64,000 nt of DNA from Dendrophyllia cribrosa (GCA_024195265.1 JAJLRJ010000001.1:54313702-54377701), one strand, 5' to 3'. Positions 1 through 29,815 are shown, counted from the stretch's first letter. Made by a program: numbers and translations. The notes: generated by a model not told the origin, from the sequence alone.

Positions 1-93
1 GCAACAATAAGATGCTAAAATATCCGTGGGTGTCGCTGTTTACTGGGAGGAGTAGTACTTGTGTTTTGAATAAAGTGTGCAAACTGATCTCAC

Positions 94-3081
<2,988 letters not shown>

Positions 3082-4860
3082 TGCACCTTCTCCAGAATCG
3101 AACGATTTACTTTACCTCGCGCCACAGCAGCATTTTCCCCAGAGGGGGTACAATTCATTGACGCCGACAGACCCTGCAAAACCAACGAATATTTTGAATC
3201 AGTGTAAACAAAGTAACGAGAAACACGTCTTTGATCAGGTGAAATAAAGCGTGTTAAAAGGCCAATATACACCAAAGATGTTAATCAAAACAAAAATAAT
3301 ACGTGAAACGCATCGAAATGCTAATGATGACGATACCTCACGGGTTGGTTTTAGGTGCAAAATACATCATCACTGACGTTACCTAGACAATACAAAGAAA
3401 ATTATGGAGCATTTACAGAGCATCTGAGAATAGGAAACACACTAACAAGTCGATTTAAAACAAGATCTAAATGCGAATAAATCCCACATAAACAACTACG
3501 TTGGAAACCAGTTGTAAAATGCGCGCGACTGGATGGTTAGTAAGACTAAATACATTCTCCCAACTTACCACCATACGTCATGGTCGGGCTAGCCTTGAAT
3601 CACGTGACCTTAGCAGCCATCTTGGGCGCCTAGCGAAGCAAAATTTTTCACAATTTTGTACTACCATTACAAAAGAAAGCGAATATAATGCAAAATTCGG
3701 TTCCAGAAATACAGAAAAAATACACACCAGGGCCACGACCGTAATATTTCCGACTGAAATTCGAGGAAAGAGTGAGAATTCCACACTCGCCATTGTTTGC
3801 CTTCGGTAAAAGCATTGGCGACACACGATTTGCGAACTTTTCCACCATCCTCGACAAGAACGGCTAAAATGCATTTCCAACAGAAGAATAAACTCTCCCT
3901 TACAACAGAAAAGACGGTAGCTTGTTCTCTAAGGCGAAAACTGACGTCTGGGTGTGTCGGAGAAATTTTCCTTCAACGATGTTCGCTCGATTTTATAAAG
4001 CCCATCAAAGCACTTGGTGTTTTAGCGAACATTGTGGCAATACGACGAGCCCCCTCCAACGATATCCCATAATTTCCCATTCTCAGAGGCGATTCTTGGC
4101 TGTCGCGCCAGTTGAAAGATTTTCGAAGGCTTCAGAAAGCTATATTCTCGATTACTTTTGAAGAGCGAGGAATTAAAGCAATACATCATTATTTCAACAG
4201 CTGTTTGAGCTAACAAGCTACTCTGTTGGTTGAATAATAACGTTTTCTTTTACATTCCAATCGACTAGAGATGAACGTATGGCAAAGCCAAGCGTTCAAC
4301 GGATTTTTTTCCCGAACGCATTCTGAAAGTAAAGTTTGAAAACGAGGCTACAATTGGAATGTTACTTGTTTTTATGGCAAGAGAACGTCGTAAATGTTCC
4401 GTATCCGAGGGAATAGGATTCAGCTTGTGTACATTATAACAAATTTGATATACGTTTTCAGGCATTAATTGGAAAACTTCTGGAATGCCTTCTTTAGAGT
4501 TTCATCCGCACTTTTGACCAAGCATGAAAAAAAGCCAAGTGTGCCGTTGATTTCCAGTTATGTAACCGGAAATACAGTATTTCACGTAATTTGTAGATGA
4601 AAAGGCACAAAGTACCTCACGAGTGATGAAACTCGGAGAATGTTTTTTTTTTACCAATTTTACCAATTTAATTACTTTTAAGGAACAAAATGGCGGAATC
4701 AATCGACCACGCCCTTGCCTAAACCTAAGGCTTAAGGGCTCCCGGCGATTTTTCTCAGTATCATGTATGAAACTAATTAAGGGTAAAAAGCAGTTTATGG
4801 GACAATTTCGTTAGCATAAGAAGCATACTCTACCTTTACATTGCTGACATTGGCGAATCT
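3082..4860. promoter_or_regulatory. Upstream flank of ANP32; probable promoter side
   Basis: There is no supported gene here; the open frames on both strands are short and overlap each other. An E-box CACGTG at 3600-3605 and a YY1-like GCCATCTTGG at 3616-3625 lie about 0.5 kb upstream of the ANP32 start. They are compatible with a promoter but do not prove one. Confidence 0.3.
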
Positions 4861-4862
4861 AA

Positions 4863-4889
4863 GGGAGGGGAGGGGAGGGAAGGGGAAGG
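4863..4889 (+). repeat. G-run tract with quadruplex potential
   Basis: Five runs of three or four G separated by single or double A (GGGAGGGGAGGGGAGGGAAGG). This meets the usual four-run quadruplex pattern on the plus strand. Confidence 0.6.
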
Positions 4890-5038
4890 CCTGAAGTGCC
4901 GCAAAAATGTTTCAGTCTCTACCACGTTCACTTCCCTTATTCGCTTTGAGCCCCCTCCCCCCAGAATCAAACCAGTATCTGAGTTAAATAGGACTGCTGC
5001 GACACACTAGGGGTGGGGTGGTTGAAAGTCCCACTCAT

Positions 5039-5101
5039 TAGGCCATTTCCGAGTTGCCTTTAGCCTCTCTATCAAAGCGAGGCTAGGTGCGAAACCTTTC
5101 A

Positions 5102-5132
<31 letters not shown>

Positions 5133-5212
5133 GAAAACTCATTTTCATATGAAAGGTTGTGCACCTAGCCTCGCTTTGACAACGAGGCGTAACGTAACTC
5201 GGAAATGGCCTA
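5039..5212. mobile_element. Inverted-repeat MITE of about 174 bp
   Basis: Two arms of about 80 bp (starting GGCCATTTCCGAGTT and ending AACTCGGAAATGGCC) are reverse complements with a few mismatches around a short centre near TTTGCATGTG. A TA dinucleotide sits at each edge. There is no coding capacity. The form is a non-autonomous foldback DNA transposon. Confidence 0.85.
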
Positions 5213-5760
5213 TAGTGTTTGAGTGCACATGACGTCATAAAAATTCAAAAATTTAAAGTACATACATCCTACAAAGCTGTTTCTAACATGTATATGGATA
5301 CCAGTGTTATAACCTTTCACAAAAAGTTTCTGGTTTTAACGATGTTTTGCTTCGATGTATAAAGGTTTTAAATGTGTCACGCAATTCGTCACGCTCTTTC
5401 AGATAAGCCGTGAAAATAAACAAAATTGAACCAGTTGAAAGTTATTTTTGCATTATAGATGCTTTTAAGCCGATTTAATGGCACTTTCAGTGAATACAAT
5501 ATTTTGTTATGAGGTTTTTGGTGTAATAGACTTTGAATTTTTGGACGCCATGTTGGTGTCCCTAAGTGGGGCATCAAGATGGCCGCTTTATACATTTCTT
5601 ACTAAAAATATCTAATAGTCGTCCGCCTATAACTCTTGAATGAAATTCTCTTGCGCTTCAAAATTTGACTCAGATGGTTGTTTTAAAAATTCATTCTGGA
5701 ATCGAAAACTGTTGTTTGATGCTTCTGAATTTTCATGACGTAAGTGAAAACACTCTATAG
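5211..5760 (+). mobile_element. MITE family with TACGTCAT-type ends, copy 1
   Basis: This segment of about 550 bp is reverse-complementary over nearly its whole length to 52843-53420. Shared landmarks include the GATGTTTTGCTTC region, a stretch around CACGCAATTCGTCACGC, and CCATGTTGGTG. The ends are inverted (TATAGTGTTT at left, AAACACTCTATA at right, each followed inward by a GACGTCAT-like motif). There is no open frame; it is a non-autonomous element. Confidence 0.8.
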
Positions 5761-5896
5761 GTTCATTACCCCTTCAGAGGGAAAGCTTGGAGCCTTGTGC
5801 CTGCTCATGCATCACACTCATCCCAAGTTAGTTCGTATTGCCCATCCCCCATCAACCTGTATTCCAAGCAACCCAATGAGACACATTAAAGCCAGT

Positions 5897-7673
5897 AGGT
5901 CGTCTAGTGTAAATTCGGAACGACCTTTCGACGTCTTACGCGTTACAGTGCGGCTACTGTTACCGGGGTCACCCAGACAAAGTTAACCAATCACAAAACA
6001 GAACGAGAACAATAGAGTCCAACATTTTTTACTTTAGCCAATGAAATGTCCAGTACAGAACAATGAAATTTCAACTTGTTCGTTTGCCATGAAAACAGAT
6101 CAATACAAGTTTTGCCTGTACAGCGTTGGATTTTTAATTAACTTCGATTCCATCCCTTGTCACTGCCTTTTGAACTTGACTTATTTTAACAGCGCGATTT
6201 GGAAGGTAAATATCGGCGATTCAAATGAAAGAGAAACTCCAAACTGTGAGATACAAGTTTTGGCTGTACAGCGTTGGATTTTCAATTAATTTCGATTCCA
6301 TCCCTTTTGAACTTGACTTGTTTAAACAGCGCCATTTGGAAGGTTAATGTCGGCGATTCAAATGAAAGAGAAACTCCAAACTGTGTGAAAATATGGAATG
6401 CGACGGTACCGTATGTCTACACAAATAAAAGTGCCGGTGGTGGATTTAAAATAATTTGTTCGCTCGTAACAGATTCAAGTTTTCTCTACGGCGTCAACGG
6501 CGGGGGTTGGAACTGATAAATACACTTGACGCCAGCGAAAGAAGACATTCTTAACTGTAAAAGTACCAGTGAAAGCGACGGTTATAGTTTAGGCAAATTG
6601 AAAAGTGCCCTACGGATTTGAAAACAATGATAACACGGCTTGTTCGCCGCCGTGATTAATTAAGTTTTATGTGCTTTGAGTTCCACGCGGGGTTCCGGCA
6701 GTCGGATTAAGCTGAAATAAAATTAAGTAAAAGAGAAATTCAAAACTGCATAAAAAGAGTATCGGTCGTATAGAAACGGCGCATTCTTCAACATGTATTT
6801 CACTGCCGGAAAATCTATCGATATTACGCGGTTCGCCAGTTGAGTTTTTATAATTTTCCAGATGATTCAAAACAGTAAATCCAACTCCCTCGAGATGAAT
6901 TCCTGACAAAAAAAAACTCAACCGCCAGACTAGAATTTTTTTCACAGAGTTCGAGGTTTGGTTAATAAGTGTTTCTGTTTTTCGGCATACATAACTATAG
7001 ACTTTTAATACTTTTCCCAAAATGATTTCTTCAAAACCATCACGACCGCCTTGGGAGATTAAAGAAACCCATCTAGTGCTCAAATCGCAAACAAAATCTG
7101 CAACGGAAAAAATTCTGACAATTCAATAAAAAAGAATTGAAATAAAGGAGCCGCCTTTTTTTCAAACGGTTAGAAAATAAATGCTTATATCTGCTACTCT
7201 GGCAGTGTGCCTTGTAACATTTGCAAACAGCCGGCGGTTGAGTTTTTATTTTTTCCGAGAATTCAAATCCGCCCAAACATACGGCCGTCGCGTTCATTGC
7301 TTTCATACAGTTTGAAATCAGTTCTCGCTCACTTGCACGACAAATGACATTCATTCATGTAGCATGTGAAACTACTCAAATTTTTAAATCGAAAAGTCAA
7401 CGCTAGCTAAAGCTTTATTCAACACAAGCTTCACGAATGAACAAGTTGAAATTTCATTGTTCTGTACTCGGCATTTTATTGGCTGAAGTTAAAAATGTTG
7501 GAATCTATTGTCCTCGTTCTGCTTTGTGATTGGTTAACTTTGTCTGGGTGACCCCGGTAACAGTAGCCGCACTGTAAGGTCATCGATCAGACGCCCTTAA
7601 CTTCAGATGGCTAAGCCGTCAGACGGCTCAGTAAGCCGTCTCCCCTTTTTCTCGAATTTATACTAGACGACCT
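5897..7673. mobile_element. 1.8 kb DNA transposon with long terminal inverted repeats
   Basis: The outer ends AGGTCGTCTAGTGTAAATTC (5897) and its inverse GAATTTATACTAGACGACCT (ending 7673) pair. A longer block at 5944-6082 is nearly the exact reverse complement of 7436-7576, with landmarks CTACTGTTACCGGGGTCACC and its inverse. The interior has frames up to 138 codons (6667-7083, minus), but I recognise no transposase motif. It is likely a non-autonomous derivative. Confidence 0.8.
6103..6386 (+). repeat. Internal tandem duplication inside the 5.9-7.7 kb transposon
   Basis: A 148 bp unit beginning ATACAAGTTTTGCCTGTAC is followed directly at 6251 by a second copy beginning ATACAAGTTTTGGCTGTAC. 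The second lacks about 12 bp (CTTGTCACTGCC). Both end in AAACTGTG. The high identity indicates a local duplication after the element formed. Confidence 0.85.
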
Positions 7674-8344
7674 TACCCGCTTTGGTGCGCTAAGGTCGTC
7701 TACTCGCTAAGGTCGTCTCTAGTATAAATACGGTCAGTGACATGCCCGCCGGGATGATGTATCCTCGAGACCAGGGGATATTTTTCACCTGATGTATCAA
7801 CCTCTCTTCACGGGGCAGGGGTGATGATGACAACAAGTAACGAAAACACCCACACAACAAATTGTTTCCCATTTTTTGGTCATTTTGCTATGTTTTAATC
7901 TTTTCTGCTGCAGAAAAATTTACAATAAAAAGTCCGTCAGCCTAGATGAGTAGCGACTTCACTGGGCCTTAAAAACAAGCACGAGGTTTACCACAACAAA
8001 AGAAAACGAACAATTATAAAAGTACTGGACTTACATACATACATTAATCTAATATTGAGTACAATGACTGCTACACAAGGGGAACAAGCTAACGGCAATC
8101 AAGAGGTTATCTGCAATGCTGACATAATCATGAACGAATAAAAAATTTATTGGAATTGTCTGCCAAATATTTTGGCTCCATAACAATAATAATTTATCTC
8201 TTTTTTCTATTTCATCTATAGTTCAAGAATGGTCAGCCACAAAGAGAAATGAAGAATTGATGAACGTATCAAGGCATAAGATTTTCTTTGTCATACTGAA
8301 GGTAAACTGGTTAGCATGAAGTAACCAAGGCAACTGAAGCCAGT
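7674..8344. other. Noncoding stretch right of the 1.8 kb transposon
   Basis: Contains a second pair of GTCGTCT motifs (7690-7720) matching the transposon end and a GACGGCT hairpin near 7615. It is otherwise AT-rich with nothing recognisable. Confidence 0.4.
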
Positions 8345-8596
8345 TCAACCCTTTCACTGCAAGACTGCTCAAAGTAACCCTTTGACTCTAAAGAGTGCCA
8401 GAAATACAAAAAATCATTAAGAAAAATCCCAAATCTCATTAATTTTGTAAAATATTGAAAAACAAATGGTACCTTACAAACGAACTGACAAGGAGGTTTC
8501 ATTTGAATGGTCACACCACAGGATTTCGTCAACAGACTCTAAAGTTGGACCTACATGGCATGTCTCCATAATTGACTCTGGGAGTGAAAGGGTTAA
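8345..8596 (+). mobile_element. piggyBac-like MITE, copy 1
   Basis: The left end AACCCTTTCACTGC and right end GGGAGTGAAAGGGTTAA are inverted. The internal sequence (CATTTGAATGGTCAC, ATAATTGACTCTGGGAG) is shared with 14770-14942 and 57544-57730. TTAA is intact at the right edge and degraded at the left. A diverged partial repeat follows to about 8735. Confidence 0.75.
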
Positions 8597-8735
8597 AATC
8601 TTCCAAAAATGTAATTTCACTTCAACTGAAAGACAGACTTTCATTTGAATGGTCATACTATTAGAGTGGTAGGAACTGACTTCAGTATCACAACCACATC
8701 ACATTGCTCTTGGAGAAAAAGGGCTAATATTGATA

Positions 8736-10474
8736 TGTGCGATAATTACATAAAAGGTTAAGTTATTCTACTACCTACAAAGAGTCAAGACTCTCCTACT
8801 TCTGCCTTTACACATTGGGATACTTCCAATGCCTTTACACAAACAAGGCTAAAACAGAAAACCAATAACAGTGTCGAAAAGTACACCTTGACCTTACTCT
8901 AGGGCAGACACTGAAAAAGTGTTGTGCTGTTGAGGAACTGTCAAGCCAACTATATCTCTTTATTCGTATGCACACTTTTAAACCTTTCACGGTTTCGCTT
9001 TCCAATACATTCCTGGCCTCGGTATAGCATTCACATTTTTGTGCAAGCATCACTGTTTCACTATTCCAATGAACTTTGATATCTGGACTATATTTTTTTC
9101 TGTTTAAAATCCACTCTTTGGAACTAAAACCCAGAAATAAAGAAAGCCAGAAAGTGACAACAGTCCATTTTAAGATCTCTTTTAGTTTTCTGTCAGTTGC
9201 CATGTTTCAAGCTTATTTGCATACTACTAGAGCTATTTAACAAACATCATCAGAAACCAACTGCCCTAAACCCTACCCCCTGTGGTTACTGAAATTATTA
9301 TATGCTAAAATGTTATATAGCTTACAATCACAAATTACAAGTACTTAAATCAACAACAAAATGCTTAAAAAGCTTAAATGTCTGCTTATTTTTAGCAATT
9401 TTTGAGAAAATTAGAACAGTAACCATGAAAGGGGAGGTAAAACAGATGTTTTTGACAAACACCACTGCAAACATTTACCTTTATGTTAAGCCCTGTATGT
9501 GAAGTTACCTAACTACAACAAATTAGTATGCATTATCAGTATGACAGTGGAAAGGACGGCACCAGTATACGTAAAATCTAATTTATCTAATTAATATAAT
9601 GCTTTATGTGGATTATACAAGATTTACAATGAACACTACACACGTCAGCAAGTCTTGCTGAAAATATTATGTGCGTGACAAAAAAAATCTATAGAGAGAA
9701 GAAGAACGCAGATAACAAAACTAAGTCGTCCAGGCTGAAGTCAGCTTACCCAGAACAAAGAAATTAAGAAAGGCTTTTGACTAGCTGCAGTAAAACTTAA
9801 ATTATTGATATCATATACATTTGTTTATGGCCAATCGAAGGCAGATGAATAGCTGTTCTTTTTTTAAACTGTTATCTCTGCAAGCCAGCACTGTAAATAA
9901 GATTTTACAAAGCTTGCCAAAGAAACGAAAGACTAGCAACAGAACACGACTTTTTTCCTAAAGCCTATTAATACAAAATTTTTTGCAAGGTGGAATAAAT
10001 GAGAATTTAATCTCACTCTCATGAAAAACAACTAACTGTTGACTGGAGAGTCAAGACAACAGGAACCGGGGAGCAAACTGTATGAACAAAACTAATATTT
10101 TTTTTCTCCATTTATGACATATTCTAGCTATATCTGACATGTGGAAAATATTTCCAGTCACTTGACTACTTTCAAAATACACAACATTAAACTCTGTTGA
10201 ACTATACTGGAAAACAATTCACAGTGTGTAACTTGTCTTTAAAACTTGAATACTAGCTATATTCTCACACAGAAACGTTTGTTTTGGGCGGGTATTTTGT
10301 ACACAAAAGCACTTTACCTAGAATCAGTTTAAGAAGACAAACAATCTTAAATAAAGAAATCTCTTTTCAATCATTTTTGTGATTTTCTACAGTTTCCATC
10401 CCCTAGTTGAATCTCTTACAGCCTGCTTGCCTTTTTGTCTTAATTCAGATAATAAGATCTCTGACCAACTCTAT
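8736..10474. other. 3' flank of the G alpha q gene
   Basis: AT-rich sequence downstream of the G alpha q stop on the minus strand; it probably holds the 3' UTR. No other gene is supported, and I cannot place the polyadenylation site with confidence. Confidence 0.35.
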
Positions 10475-24843
<14,369 letters not shown>

Positions 24844-25852
24844 CTTGAAACAACAAATTGCCTCCGATCGCCACAACCAAGGCCAGTGATGGCGTCAAAA
24901 GCAACTACAGTTGTCCTTTTCGCTCCTCGAGCCCCTAATGGAGCTACGAGTCCTCTGTTACTACAGAATTTATTCCTCCAAAATGGTGATCCAGTTCGCT
25001 GTTGTAGGGCGTAGGCGAGCTTCGATATCTCTTCCCAGCAATCATTGAAAAACCTCCACAAGTGCAACCCACCCAAATAAGGCCATCACCTCCATATTTG
25101 GATGTAAATTGTCCTCGCCCCAGACAAGAAATGCAGCATTTTTCCGCCTGCGAGGAACGCCTGGCGGTATTTGAAGCCTGTTTCTTCCTCCATTTTGTAT
25201 TCGAAAAAAGGGTTGAAATTTTGCAGCGTTGGCGTTGTGGAATCGTCTATAAAAGGACGATTCGAAGGGTGACTTATTCTAGAAAATCCATCTTTTGCAG
25301 AAGACGAAGAAAATATTGCGCAAACAAAACGGAAATGATTGTATCTAATGAAAGGTGACGTACAAGACAAATATTTGACACCTGAATTGTAAGCTTGTTC
25401 ATCGAAACTGTTATCACTGTTTTATTTTACGGTTATGTGCATCACTTTGATATAATGCAATGGTAGATTAAAAATGTTCAATTATTTGTTGGTATTTAAA
25501 TTTAACTGAAACTTATTTGCATAATTATTTTTACTTTATTTCAAAGCAAGTAGTAACTTAAAAATAGTGACTACATTATAAATTTATTTGCCCACATCAA
25601 AAAGTGCACATGAATGTTATGTTTGGAGTTTGGAGGCAGCTACTGTTATTGAAAATATAGTAGTAATTTATAAGTATTTGCAAATCGTGTTAAAGGAGAA
25701 AGTACCCTTTTTTCTTTCCACCAAATTAAAAGTACATATAGGGATAAGATGCTGAACAAAGTTTCAGCTTCTAAAGATCTTCCAATCCTAATTTAATAAA
25801 TCAGTGTCCAAAGTAGTCACCATTTTAATTTGAAACATACTAATTAGCATGG
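24844..25852 (-). promoter_or_regulatory. Upstream flank of the G alpha q gene
   Basis: This region precedes the start codon and probably includes 5' UTR and promoter. A minus-strand 94-codon frame at 25086-25370 has no recognisable domain. TATAAA appears at 25247-25252 on the plus strand only. Nothing further can be assigned. Confidence 0.3.
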
Positions 25853-25858
25853 CCTTGA

Positions 25859-26289
25859 CAGACCTTCCAACTCTCACGATTTGGTCATGAGACTCGCCAT
25901 TTCAGGAGTCATCTCACGGTCTCACGATTTAACCTTGAAATCTCATGGTTTTCCACAATGAATTATAACCTTAATCAGATACAGTATTATAAAGGTGACA
26001 GGCCAGACACGACTCCCGCCAGTTGCAAAATGTAAGAAGCTTTTAGAATAGCTTTCCCAAGAAGGTCTACAACGATGAACACAAATGAGTGCCACATAAT
26101 TAAGGTACTTGTTTGTCTAATTTGTGTTAATTAATGCTAAAAGAGTACTATATTGTTAGCATTGAGATTCCTTTTCCTTGTTTTAAAACGTTTTTGTAAA
26201 TCTCACTATTTGGGACCCAAATCTCAAGATTTTTGGGGGTAAATTTTGGAGATCACAAGATTTCAGGGTTTTAGATGTTGGAAGGTCTG
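25859..26289. mobile_element. 431 bp MITE with 6 bp target duplication
   Basis: The ends CAGACCTTCCAAC and GTTGGAAGGTCTG are inverted. CCTTGA is repeated at 25853-25858 and 26290-26295. Subterminal TCTCACGATTT-like motifs occur several times. No coding capacity. Confidence 0.85.
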
Positions 26290-26644
26290 CCTTGAAAATG
26301 TGATGTCAGTCTGTCTGACTCAAAGTGAGCTGTTTGCTACATGTACATGTTTTGTTTACTATACAAAAATCACTGATTTAGAGGTTTATTGAGCATGTCG
26401 GCCCCATTTCCTCAAAATTAGGCAGAAATTTTTTTGGCTCGAAGTTTTAGCCTCAAGCTCGAGATTTATACAGGCCCAGTGTTTTTACCACATTGCAGTA
26501 ATGTACCTGATCTTATAGACAAGAATTCTTCACTCCTTAACAAAAAAGAAAAAACTTTTGAGATGGTGAAGGGAAAGGTAACTTTAACTGAAATTTATTA
26601 ATTATTATAATAATATTATTAACTCATAATCAAAACAGTAAAAC

Positions 26645-26825
26645 CTGATCTGTCAAATCAATAAAATCGATGATCGATAGAATTGATATCAATCGATGCC
26701 AATTAATCGATTGTTATTGGAAATCGATGATCAATCGATGACGTATGTTTTTGTGATAATTCGATTGACAATTGATTTCCAATAAAATCGATTAATTGAT
26801 ATTGATTTTATCGATTGCCATAGAT
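26645..26825. repeat. ATCGAT-rich cluster, left
   Basis: More than ten ATCGAT or near-ATCGAT hexamers (GATGATCGATAG, CAATCGATGCC, ATCGATGATCAATCGATG) are packed into 180 bp. A reverse-complementary style cluster lies at 27150-27302, so the pair brackets the 26864-27147 reading frame. Confidence 0.7.
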
Positions 26826-26863
26826 CCCGGATTATATGGACGGCAACATATAACAAGACTTAC

Positions 26864-27147
26864 ACTGGAAACGGTTTTTGAAGTCGCCAAAGCGGAGCAA
26901 CTAAATCCCTCTGTAGGTGACCAAGTTGTCCGCGATCATCAGTCACCTTAAAAGCATTGCCACATGCACGATCTCCCCTTTTCTTGCTTGCGGAGAAGTT
27001 GTCACCAATTGCAACAGTAAATAAACACTCCTTGTACCCTTTCACAGCGACATCGGATATCACAAGGGTAACTTCCCGCTCGCGATGTGGCGTGTCTTGA
27101 CCAGATATTGTGTTCGCAATTTTGTTACACAAGTTCCGAGAAAACAC
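26864..27147 (-). CDS. HIRAN-like domain exon
   Basis: The open frame reads VAVKGYKECLFTVAIGDNF and then GNAFKVTDDRGQLGHLQRDL. This resembles the HIRAN pattern, in which a G-x-x-x-x start is followed by N-A-(hydrophobic)-x-V and then G-x-(I/L)-G-x-L-x-R-x-L. HIRAN domains bind DNA 3' ends in SNF2-type helicases and also occur in transposon-linked proteins. The frame ends at CCAGT followed by a strong donor GTAAGTC, so this looks like an exon. There is no in-frame ATG; the frame runs upstream into the ATCGAT cluster, so the start is unknown. No partner exon is evident, and it may be a transposon relic. Confidence 0.45.
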
Positions 27148-27149
27148 GC

Positions 27150-27302
27150 AAAAATCGATAAAATCGATAATTTGCGGAACATTTTTTGTGATTATCGATT
27201 GATCATCGATTGGCCGATATCAATCGATATCAATTAACTGATTTTATTGATTAATATTGATTGATCGATTGGATTTCCGATGATCGATTGTCATCGATTT
27301 AA
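27150..27302. repeat. ATCGAT-rich cluster, right
   Basis: Dense ATCGAT and palindromic variants (ATCGATAAAATCGATAAT, ATCAATCGATATCAAT), ending GATTGTCATCGATTTAACAGG. The end is roughly inverted relative to CTGTCAAATCAATAAAATCG at 26650, suggesting terminal repeats of one element. Confidence 0.6.
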
Positions 27303-27457
27303 CAGGCCAGGAGTAAAACTCTCACCTCATTCTGTACAAGAGACACCCTCAACAAGTCAATCCATGTATATAAAAAAAAACGAAAGCCAAATAAATTCAT
27401 AAATTATTACTTGAGATACAATTTCAGTCCTTCCTCTTTTTGTGCCAGTGTAAAATC

Positions 27458-27707
27458 TCACATTGTTACAAAGTCCCTCAAATCCAGATAAATTTCAATT
27501 GAATTTACCTTTTCTTTTGCTGTCTCAAAAGTTTTTGTTGCCGTATGAAGAATTCTTGTTCTCAAGATTGGGTACAGTGCTGCAATATGGACAAAAAAAT
27601 CAGGCTCGTATAGGGGAATCTTTGTTTCCCATTTTTGCACTGTTAGCATACGCACCTTGTTCTCTAACCTACCTACAAAAAAATCAACTCTGAATATTGA
27701 AAGGGCA
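27458..27707 (-). CDS. Isolated exon-like frame, no recognised family
   Basis: An acceptor-like TTTTTTTGTAG precedes a frame containing VRMLTVQKWETKIPLYEP and FETAKEKVNSIEIYLDLR. The composition looks protein-like, and GTGAGA follows the last codons as a possible donor. No adjoining exon was found, so it may be chance or a relic. Confidence 0.25.
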
Positions 27708-28139
27708 TAGCACAATTAGCTTTCTCTGAAAATATGAGCCCGATATACTAGAAACACTTCATGCAATGCTGTATTATAAACTCAAAATTTTACAAAGAAT
27801 GTATGGCTCATTAGCGCTTTTGCCACCCAACAATTTCGCAGTTTTTGAAGCAGATATTTCCTTAAATATTGCATGAAAAAAGCTGAAAATTGCATAGATT
27901 ACTAAGTTTAACAAGCTCTTTCAACTTTTGAAGTCAATTCGTATTTAGCATGATGCCTTCTCCATGCAGATTTGTATGCTAATGAAGCAAAATGTAAACA
28001 ATGACATCAGTAAAGATTCTCCTATAAAATCTCAGGAAGATAAGACACATTGAAAAATCTGCACTAGTTACTCAACATGGCCTCAGTGGCTGTCAGTTTA
28101 AAAATGCTGAAGATGAATCACTGAAGTCAGGCTTTCCAA

Positions 28140-28262
28140 GTCAAATTTTTAAATCAGTGCAGGGCATCAAGTTCCCATTTTTTTCCTATTTTTGACCTGC
28201 TTCCTACTTTCTCCTATTTTTAAAAAAAAAAAATCCCTTTTTTCCCTATTTTTTTAGGGTTT
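28140..28262 (+). repeat. Poly-pyrimidine tract with CCTATTTTT repeats
   Basis: TTCCTATTTTTGACC, CTCCTATTTTTAA and TCCCTATTTTTTTAGGG recur within 120 bp. Low-complexity, probably a decayed repeat. Confidence 0.5.
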
Positions 28263-28696
28263 TACTTGTGCACAGAAACATTTTGAAATATTTGAAATTA
28301 AATGATCAATAAAATTGATATAAAGTTTAACTGCAGAAACCTTTATGTCAAATAGGAAATGACAATTTGTTATGTTTGTTGTATGTGCAGTATTGCATCA
28401 TGTTAATGCACACTCAAGCAGTATGCATTGCAAATCCACTTTTTGCCCCCAATTTGCTTGAAACCTGACTGCTTATAACCTGTAGGTTAGGTTTTTAGGG
28501 AGGGCTTAGTTTAAGGGAAATTTGTTATTGAAGGGAGTTTAATTTACTCAAAAAATTGGGTTGTGAGTTTAATATGTTTATGGTAGATCAAGCATATTCT
28601 TAAAACCTTTGGTTTGTTGCTGGCCAATCAGTTCTCTGATCTAAGGAGCAATATTTAATTGATGGTATTATTAATTTTTTGTGAGGACAGTGTTCA

Positions 28697-29031
28697 GGGG
28701 GGGGGGGGGGGGGTACTCCCCCAAAATACCTATACGGGTATGTGCCGCCCAACGGGGTCGTGATTTTGGGACTCCTGATCTAGAACGGGGTACCCATTTT
28801 AGAGACGTTGCCTAGAATGGGGTATAATATTTCGAACGCACGAAAGCTTGAACAGATTATCAGCAGCCTTTTTTTCTAGAATGGGGTATTAGAAATTGAC
28901 CTGTTTCTAGAACGGTATCATTTTGAGTGCAAATTCTGTCTAAAACGGGGTCCAAATTTGGAGACCCAGGCAGCACATATCCACCCAAAATATAACCGAG
29001 TACCCCCCTCCCCCAGGGGGGGGGGGAGGTG
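28697..29031 (+). mobile_element. hAT-like MITE with poly-G end, copy 1
   Basis: Starts with a G tract and TACTCCCCCAAAATACC and ends CCGAGTACCCCCCTCCCCC. Interior TAGAACGGGGTA-type motifs recur four times. It is about 90% identical in the same orientation to 32765-33088. Confidence 0.8.
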
Positions 29032-29815
29032 GAGGGGGCATACCCAGCCTTTTTGCAAGGGGAGCTGGGGGAGGGGGTTCCATCTCATCCAAAATTAGTC
29101 ACTCAAGACAGTTAGTTACACAGGCAGTCAAAACATATGTTTATGTCACATTCAGGAAGAAATAATATTTCTTGAAGTGAAGCGTCTACTACATATAACA
29201 GCACCAACTTCCCATTTCTCATTTTCACATTGAAATAATCAGCTTTTTATCCCAATTCTCATTAATCTGCCAAGAGAAAGGGGTTCCTGAACCCCTGGAA
29301 CTCTTCTCTTGGTATGCCCCTGATGTTTTAGTGGCAGAGGCTGCAGTATGACTGCGAGCAGCAAAGCTGCAAGAAACATACTGCCTACTGGAATTCTCGG
29401 GATTTTTAATTACCTTTGTTAGTCTACTGCACTGTTGTAACCTAGCTAGTAACCCACATCTTTGTTTGTTGTTAACGTTCTGGAAATTGTGATAAAATTA
29501 CACATAGTGCAGGCATAAATGCCAAGTTTTTCTCTTTGTCTGGTGTCAGTGGTGTGAGATGTGTTTAAAAAATGGACAAATAATGGTTTTTCAAGTGCTT
29601 GGGTCAAGGAGCCTAGAGGGTTCAGCTGCATGCCCATCTGACAAATTTGAAAAATTGGCTTCCTCTGAAATGATTATTTCCCACCTTATGAGTCCATATC
29701 ATGATATATTTTCAGTTTGCTCATGTATTTAAAATAGGAAAAAACAAGTGATAGACAAATCATCGAAGAATCAAAAACAATTTTAGAAGGCCATACGAGA
29801 ATGGTAAAAAACTAA

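Noticed and set aside
3501..3880. Overlapping frames of about 100 codons on both strands
   Set aside because: They are mirror frames over the same DNA with no recognisable motif, no splice context and a position in a probable promoter.
6667..7083. 138-codon minus-strand frame
   Set aside because: It lies inside a TIR element, shows no transposase motif, and its residues look like random AT-rich translation.
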